From positions 1-52,220 of the IMG/VR virus record IMGVR_UViG_3300010883_015241: DNA of 52,220 nucleotides. The stretch is one strand, 5' to 3'. Below are positions 51,186 through 52,220 of this stretch, piece after piece (positions within the stretch are counted from its first letter, which is position 1; the number at the start of each line of letters is the position of its first letter). The DNA is from a virus. The notes beneath the pieces are model-generated. The model did no database searches. It was not told where the DNA came from and was given only the letters and a program-made list of their open reading frames with translations. Both the position numbers and the translations under genes were made by a program.

Positions 51186-52220
51186 ATGACTACTGTAAAA
51201 CTAATTATTTTTGACTTAGATGGAGTTTTAGTAGAAGCTAAAAATATTCATTTTGATGCTTTAAATGAAGCGTTAGGTGAAGAGTATGCAATTACCTGGA
51301 ATGAACATTTATCTATATATGATGGTTTAAAAACAGTTCAGAAACTTAATATGTTAACTGAAAAAAAGAATCTACCACCAGATCTTCATACTGGTATATG
51401 GGGTAAAAAACAAAGAATTACATTAGAGAAATTAAAACAACTAAGACCTAATAGTAAACTACAATCAGTGATGTCTACATTAGTAGAAAGCGGTTATAAG
51501 ATTGCAGTATGTTCTAATTCAATAAGAAAAACAGTACTTACAGTTTTATCTAAGTTAGGTATAATGGAGTATATGGATTTAGTAATATCCAATCAAGATG
51601 TTAAGAATTCTAAACCACACCCAGAAATGTATTGGAATGCTATTTCAATGATGAGTTGTTTACCTGAAGAGACTTTAATAATAGAAGATTCACCATACGG
51701 TCTATTAGCAGCCGCAAGAAGTAAATCTCATATACTAAGAGTAAAAAATACTAAAGAAGTTACTTACGGTAATATATTCAAAAAATTAAATAGTATTACC
51801 ATGGGAGAACAACAAACAGTACCAGCTTGGAGAGATGAAACATTAAATATCTTAATTCCAATGGCAGGAGCAGGAAGTAGGTTCCAACAAGCAGGGTATA
51901 CATTCCCAAAACCTTTAATAGATGTAAACGGTAAACCGATGATACAGGTTGTTACTGATAATTTAAATATTAAAGCAAATTACATCTACGTAGTACAAAA
52001 AGAACATAGAGAAAAATATAACTTAGATACTTTACTGAATCTAATCACACCAGGTTGTAAAATTGTAGAAGTTGAAGGAGTTACAGAAGGAGCAGCCTGT
52101 ACGGCACTTCTTGCTAAGGAATTTATCGATTCAGATAAACCATTATTCTTCGCCAACTCAGATCAATATTGTGAATGGGATTCAAATGAGTTTATGTACA
52201 AAATGAACGAAACCGATGCA
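51186..52220 (+). CDS. HAD phosphatase fused to sugar nucleotidyltransferase (3'-truncated)
   Basis: The frame is open to the window end; 345 codons are visible. Residues 1-205 form a beta-phosphoglucomutase-like HAD domain: IIFDLDGVLVEAKNIHF (D10, D12), VCSNS (motif II), SKPHPEMY (motif III Lys) and IIEDSPYG (motif IV). After a linker, from ~220, a nucleotidyltransferase domain begins: LIPMAGAGSRFQQAGYTFPK, LIDVNGKP and FANSDQYCEWD, very like the protein at 40157. A single polypeptide would prepare and activate a sugar phosphate. The ATG at 51186 is the first in frame after the gap; no SD is evident. Confidence 0.88.
   Translation, partial: MTTVKLIIFDLDGVLVEAKNIHFDALNEALGEEYAITWNEHLSIYDGLKTVQKLNMLTEKKNLPPDLHTGIWGKKQRITLEKLKQLRPNSKLQSVMSTLVESGYKIAVCSNSIRKTVLTVLSKLGIMEYMDLVISNQDVKNSKPHPEMYWNAISMMSCLPEETLIIEDSPYGLLAAARSKSHILRVKNTKEVTYGNIFKKLNSITMGEQQTVPAWRDETLNILIPMAGAGSRFQQAGYTFPKPLIDVNGKPMIQVVTDNLNIKANYIYVVQKEHREKYNLDTLLNLITPGCKIVEVEGVTEGAACTALLAKEFIDSDKPLFFANSDQYCEWDSNEFMYKMNETDA

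Noticed and set aside
1-52220. CRISPR arrays, tRNA genes, insertion sequences or attachment sites
   Set aside because: Gaps are all shorter than about 130 bases, and I saw no direct repeat-spacer pattern, cloverleaf, transposase or integrase.
21498-52220. DNA-base glycosylation (T4-like hydroxymethylcytosine glucosylation) as the role of the cluster
   Set aside because: No dCMP hydroxymethylase or DNA glucosyltransferase-like gene is visible in the window, and sulfotransferases, SGNH and NeuB-like enzymes fit glycan building better. Not excluded for genes outside the window.

Overview
The window is a piece of an AT-rich, T4-related tailed phage genome (a contractile-tailed myovirus of the divergent, marine-type T4 group). 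Every recognisable gene is on the + strand, genes are packed end to end with many TAATG/ATGA-type overlaps, and nothing looks chromosomal. The diagnostic set is present in nearly T4 order: large terminase (gp17), portal (gp20), prohead protease (gp21), scaffold (gp22), major capsid protein (gp23), then neck and tail-completion proteins resembling gp13, gp14 and gp15. Most start codons lack a Shine-Dalgarno sequence and sit in A/T-rich contexts, which would fit a host with weak SD use such as Bacteroidota. That host call is an inference, not a demonstration.

Layout. 1-3.7 kb: a 5'-truncated gene with a C-terminal zinc knuckle, two unrecognised proteins, and a protein with a PD-(D/E)XK nuclease-like motif just before the terminase. 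3.7-15.3 kb: DNA packaging and prohead genes, including several proteins whose N-termini look like capsid-targeting sequences with (I/L)-x-E processing sites, and a large protein with a membrane-like C-terminus between protease and scaffold. A clear rho-independent terminator follows gp23. 15.4-21.5 kb: neck genes, a gp15-like protein whose C-terminal extension is repeated as a separate gene, a beta-rich fibre protein, a very short fibre with an S74 intramolecular chaperone, and two small structural candidates.

21.5-52.2 kb: an uninterrupted run of about 37 genes that is not part of the T4 core. It encodes glycosyltransferases of several folds (two GT7-like with fused LamG-like domains, GT92/GT2-like, exostosin-like, GT-B), two sulfotransferase-like proteins, five SGNH-hydrolase-like proteins, two radical SAM enzymes, two methyltransferase-like proteins, sugar nucleotidyltransferases and cytidylyltransferases, a NeuB-like synthase, a UDP-sugar dehydrogenase-like protein, an SDR, an aminotransferase, a 2-hydroxyacid dehydrogenase, two HAD domains, and three proteins with a motif resembling the ParB/sulfiredoxin fold. 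I see no flippase, polymerase or lipid-linked initiating transferase, and no protein with several membrane spans in this run. The simplest reading is a phage-encoded cytoplasmic factory that makes activated sugars and builds a sulfated, methylated or acylated glycan, perhaps on virion proteins such as the fibres encoded directly upstream. This is inference. The last gene runs off the window, so the cluster is larger than what is shown.

There is no stretch longer than about 130 bases without a gene. The four largest gaps (12524-12654, 15286-15366, 19944-20060 and the short gaps before the portal and its neighbour) carry the candidate promoter, hairpin and terminator elements. I saw no tRNA, CRISPR array, insertion sequence or integrase.
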